Shown here in pieces: positions 61,780 to 64,000 of a stretch of 64,000 nt of DNA. The translations under genes and the position numbers were made by a program. The notes below the pieces were generated by a model that saw nothing but the letters and a program-made list of their open reading frames with translations, was not told the origin of the DNA and ran no database searches. The stretch is taken from contig NZ_CP031848.1 in the NCBI RefSeq assembly GCF_003441595.1, positions 496,001 to 560,000 on the forward strand. Direction: 5' to 3'. Source of the stretch: Marinobacter sp. Arc7-DN-1. GTDB lineage: Bacteria > Pseudomonadota > Gammaproteobacteria > Pseudomonadales > Oleiphilaceae. Position 1 is the first letter of the stretch. Each line of letters opens with the position of its first letter.

Positions 61780-64000
61780 TCAGGACAGATTTTTAAGGAG
61801 ATCTTGTGCCTCCGCTTTCTGATCTTCGCTGCCTTCCAGGGCGACTTCTTCGAGGATGTCCCTGGCGCCATCAGCGTCACCCATCTCGATGTAGGCCCGC
61901 GCAAGATCAAGCTTGGTGGCAGCCTCATCGGTACCGGCGAGGAAATCGAAGTCGTCGTCATCCCCAAGATCGTTCTCGTCAATATCAGCAACAGACGAAC
62001 GGGAAAACTCCCCGGCCACCTCATCGGATGCAACGGGCAAGTCCAGATCTTCATCTGAAGCCTCATCGACGTCAGCCGGGAGGTCCTGGTCATCAAGGCC
62101 ATCTGCAGCGCCCTGCTGCTCAAGCTCCTCGGCCCCCTCAACGGTCTCTTCAGGACCGGCTTCCTCGGCATCGCCCAGAACATCGCCTTCTGCGAGGGTG
62201 TCTTCAAGGCCCAGTTCCTCATCCAGGGAAGCGGGCTCTTCCTCATCGTGATTCGCCGAATCCGCGGAATCGGAGAACTCTTCCATCAGCGCCAGGTCTT
62301 CATCTGACACATCCAGCTCAAGATCATCCAGAGAGGATTCTTCCATCTCGCTACCGCCCAGCTCGTCCTCTTCTTCACCGGCTACCTTGTCGAGCTCGGC
62401 ATCAAGTTCATCAAGAAAGGACTCGTCCAGAGAATCGATATCAGCTTCAGAGTCTTCTTCAGACAGACTGACCTCATCGGCAGCCTCACCCGACTCACCC
62501 GCTGGCGTCTCTTCCCCCAGATCACTCTCGTCGAGCTCCAGACCCAGATCTTCTTCGACCTCATCGGGCTTTGTTTCAGGGTCGGCGGATTCATCAAGAT
62601 CCATCCCGAACTCTGAGGACATATCCCACTCACCGGACTCCCCAGGCTCAGGAGTTTTTTCTTCTCCGGACTCGAGTTCAATGCCCGAGAGGTCGTATTC
62701 GATCAGGTCATCCTTGCTTTCTTCTTTCTGGTCTTCCGATCCAGAAGCTTCCGGTTCTTCAAACTCATTCAGATCAAAGTCTGAAAGATCGGAATCGAAG
62801 TCACCAAATTCGTTCTCGGCCGGCTCTTCCTGCTCCGAATCGAACCGATCCGCCAAGAGCTCTTCAGATGCAGGTTTGTCTTCACCAGGAACCGAGTCTT
62901 CACCAGGAACCGAGTCGTCACCCGCCCCCTTTTCGGAATCGTAAGAGGCCGCGAAGGAGTCTGAGCGAAGCTGTGATTCAAGGTCATCGATGCTAGGCAT
63001 GGACTCCGCTTCTTCCAGTCTCGCCCGCAACTCGTTCGCTGTCGTCAGGGCTTCCTCGTCATCCAGTGCCTGGATTTCACCAAACTGCCTTTCAAAGGAT
63101 TCACGATCCTGGATATCGGCATATACACCCAACAGCTTCAGACGCAGATCAGTGCGGCTTGGTTCGCGGGAGATTGCTGTTTCCAGCGTTTGTGCTGCCT
63201 GATCGTGACGACCATAGGCTATGTACGTGTCTGCTTCTTCGAGGGCGTCACTGGCGACTGATTCCTGATCGCCCTCATCCAGATTCAGATCAAAGGAATC
63301 TGTACCTTCCTCCGTTTCGCTGTTCAGCTGTTCGTAAAACGCCTTTTCCCGGTTCGCATTGCGACGGGCAAGGAGCAGGAGCAGCAACAGAAGAATGATC
63401 AGGCCACCCCCAAGGGCAATCTGGTACATCGGGTTGTTGGTGATCGCATCAATAACATTAGCCGGAAAGCCCTTCTCTGCAGCAGGAGCCTGAGGTGCCG
63501 GCTTTGGTTCGGGCTCTGCAGCCTGCGAAGGCTGAGAGGCCGCAGGGGCTGGCCCGGTAACGTCTTCGCTCATGTCTTCAGAAGTCGCGTCGGTACCGGC
63601 ACCAGCCTCCGCCATGACCTGTTCATCAGATGGCGAGGCAGCATCGGCGGCCGCGCCTTCCGGTGCATCTTCAGCCCCCGCCAGTTCAGCGGTTTCCGAT
63701 CCGGGTTCGGCCTGCTCACCGGACACGGCGGGCTCAACCTCTCCGGTGGCCTTCTCATCCGCAACGGCGGTTTCTTCCTGAGGTGTCACGTCCTCAGCCG
63801 CCGCAGTACCGGCAGCCTCGCTCTCACCAGGGGCAGCCTGCTCTGGAGAGTCAGCCCCGGTTGCCTGTTGAATCTCGGCAAGCTGGGTATTTTTCAGTTC
63901 AAGCAGACGCTGGAGTGTCTGAACCTGATCCTGAAGATCTTCTACCCGACTGTTCAGCTCTGTATTTTCACGTCGTGCGCTTTCCAGCTCTTCCATCGCA
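61780..64000 (-). CDS. fimV: FimV, type IV pilus assembly / peptidoglycan-associated hub protein (C-terminal part)
   Basis: The gene runs off the right edge; about 740 C-terminal residues are visible. The order is a coiled coil (first about 45 residues), an Ala/Glu/Pro-rich linker, one transmembrane helix (YQIALGGGLIILLLLLLLLA), then TPR-like helices (AYGRHDQAAQTLETAI). A very acidic Asp/Glu/Ser-rich stretch of about 350 residues follows. The conserved FimV C-terminal motif (LDLARAYIEMGDADGARDILEEV) ends the protein. FimV localises to cell poles and works with FimL and PilG to promote twitching motility. The periplasmic LysM part is outside the window. A 6-residue unit SVPGED is tandemly duplicated. 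Confidence 0.92.
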   Translation of the reverse strand, partial: AMEELESARRENTELNSRVEDLQDQVQTLQRLLELKNTQLAEIQQATGADSPEQAAPGESEAAGTAAAEDVTPQEETAVADEKATGEVEPAVSGEQAEPGSETAELAGAEDAPEGAAADAASPSDEQVMAEAGAGTDATSEDMSEDVTGPAPAASQPSQAAEPEPKPAPQAPAAEKGFPANVIDAITNNPMYQIALGGGLIILLLLLLLLARRNANREKAFYEQLNSETEEGTDSFDLNLDEGDQESVASDALEEADTYIAYGRHDQAAQTLETAISREPSRTDLRLKLLGVYADIQDRESFERQFGEIQALDDEEALTTANELRARLEEAESMPSIDDLESQLRSDSFAASYDSEKGAGDDSVPGEDSVPGEDKPASEELLADRFDSEQEEPAENEFGDFDSDLSDFDLNEFEEPEASGSEDQKEESKDDLIEYDLSGIELESGEEKTPEPGESGEWDMSSEFGMDLDESADPETKPDEVEEDLGLELDESDLGEETPAGESGEAADEVSLSEEDSEADIDSLDESFLDELDAELDKVAGEEEDELGGSEMEESSLDDLELDVSDEDLALMEEFSDSADSANHDEEEPASLDEELGLEDTLAEGDVLGDAEEAGPEETVEGAEELEQQGAADGLDDQDLPADVDEASDEDLDLPVASDEVAGEFSRSSVADIDENDLGDDDDFDFLAGTDEAATKLDLARAYIEMGDADGARDILEEVALEGSEDQKAEAQDLLKNLS
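62878..62913. repeat. In-frame 18-bp tandem duplication within fimV
   Basis: The unit GTCTTCACCAGGAACCGA occurs twice exactly, producing a repeated SVPGED hexapeptide in the acidic region. The reading frame is kept. Confidence 0.85.

Overview
The window is a gene-dense, moderately GC-rich chromosomal segment of a gammaproteobacterium. Gene content and order point to the Marinobacter/Pseudomonas-like lineage. From memory, several blocks match Pseudomonas aeruginosa order: tRNA-Ser(UGA)-yccA-like-tusDCBE; fimL-dnaQ-rnhA-methyltransferase-gloB-mltD-yejABEF-fabI; ftsK-lolA-rarA-serS with a siroheme methyltransferase gene; and fimV-truA-trpF-accD-folC-SPOR-cvpA-purF-metZ. Genus-level placement is inference. 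No insertion sequence, prophage, integron or CRISPR array was seen. Two genes run off the edges: a response regulator at the left and fimV at the right.

Region 1 (0-9.1 kb): an HD-domain phosphohydrolase, a decayed FAD-oxidoreductase pseudogene, then a tight co-directional operon with mostly 4-bp overlaps. It encodes an acyl-CoA desaturase, an NTF2-like protein, an SDR, a COG2907 flavoprotein, DUF1365, a Cfa-family methyltransferase, DUF2878 and an unknown secreted protein. This is the most promising under-characterised system here. It looks like a membrane fatty-acid modification pathway. Its Cfa-like enzyme lacks two of the bicarbonate-ligand residues of E. coli Cfa, so the product may not be a cyclopropane.

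Region 2 (9.1-18.3 kb): xthA, a PhaD-like TetR regulator convergent with a PhaI-type phasin, a 340-bp spacer with a candidate small RNA, a TIGR01244-type phosphatase-like protein, hemH, tRNA-Ser, a BI-1/YccA membrane protein, the tusDCBE sulfur relay, a small membrane protein, DUF445 and nfuA.

Region 3 (18.5-27.3 kb): one-carbon and sulfur metabolism (metH, sulfite/nitrite reductase, DUF934), two very small membrane proteins (one only 34 aa), an intergenic spacer with a perfect 25-bp inverted repeat and a second palindromic element, an AcuI/YhdH-type reductase and sohB.

Region 4 (27.5-44.7 kb): an SCP2 protein, fimL, dnaQ, rnhA, a methyltransferase, gloB, mltD, the yejABEF peptide/microcin-C-type importer, fabI, a PilZ protein, a DUF1631 protein and a DAHP synthase.

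Region 5 (44.7-64 kb, almost all minus strand): cobA-type SUMT, serS, rarA, lolA, ftsK, metZ, purF, cvpA, a SPOR protein, folC, accD, trpA, trpB, trpF, truA and fimV. This is a housekeeping run in which trpBA lies between trpF and accD. Small tandem duplications of 13-18 bp recur across the window, mostly at gene ends or in spacers.
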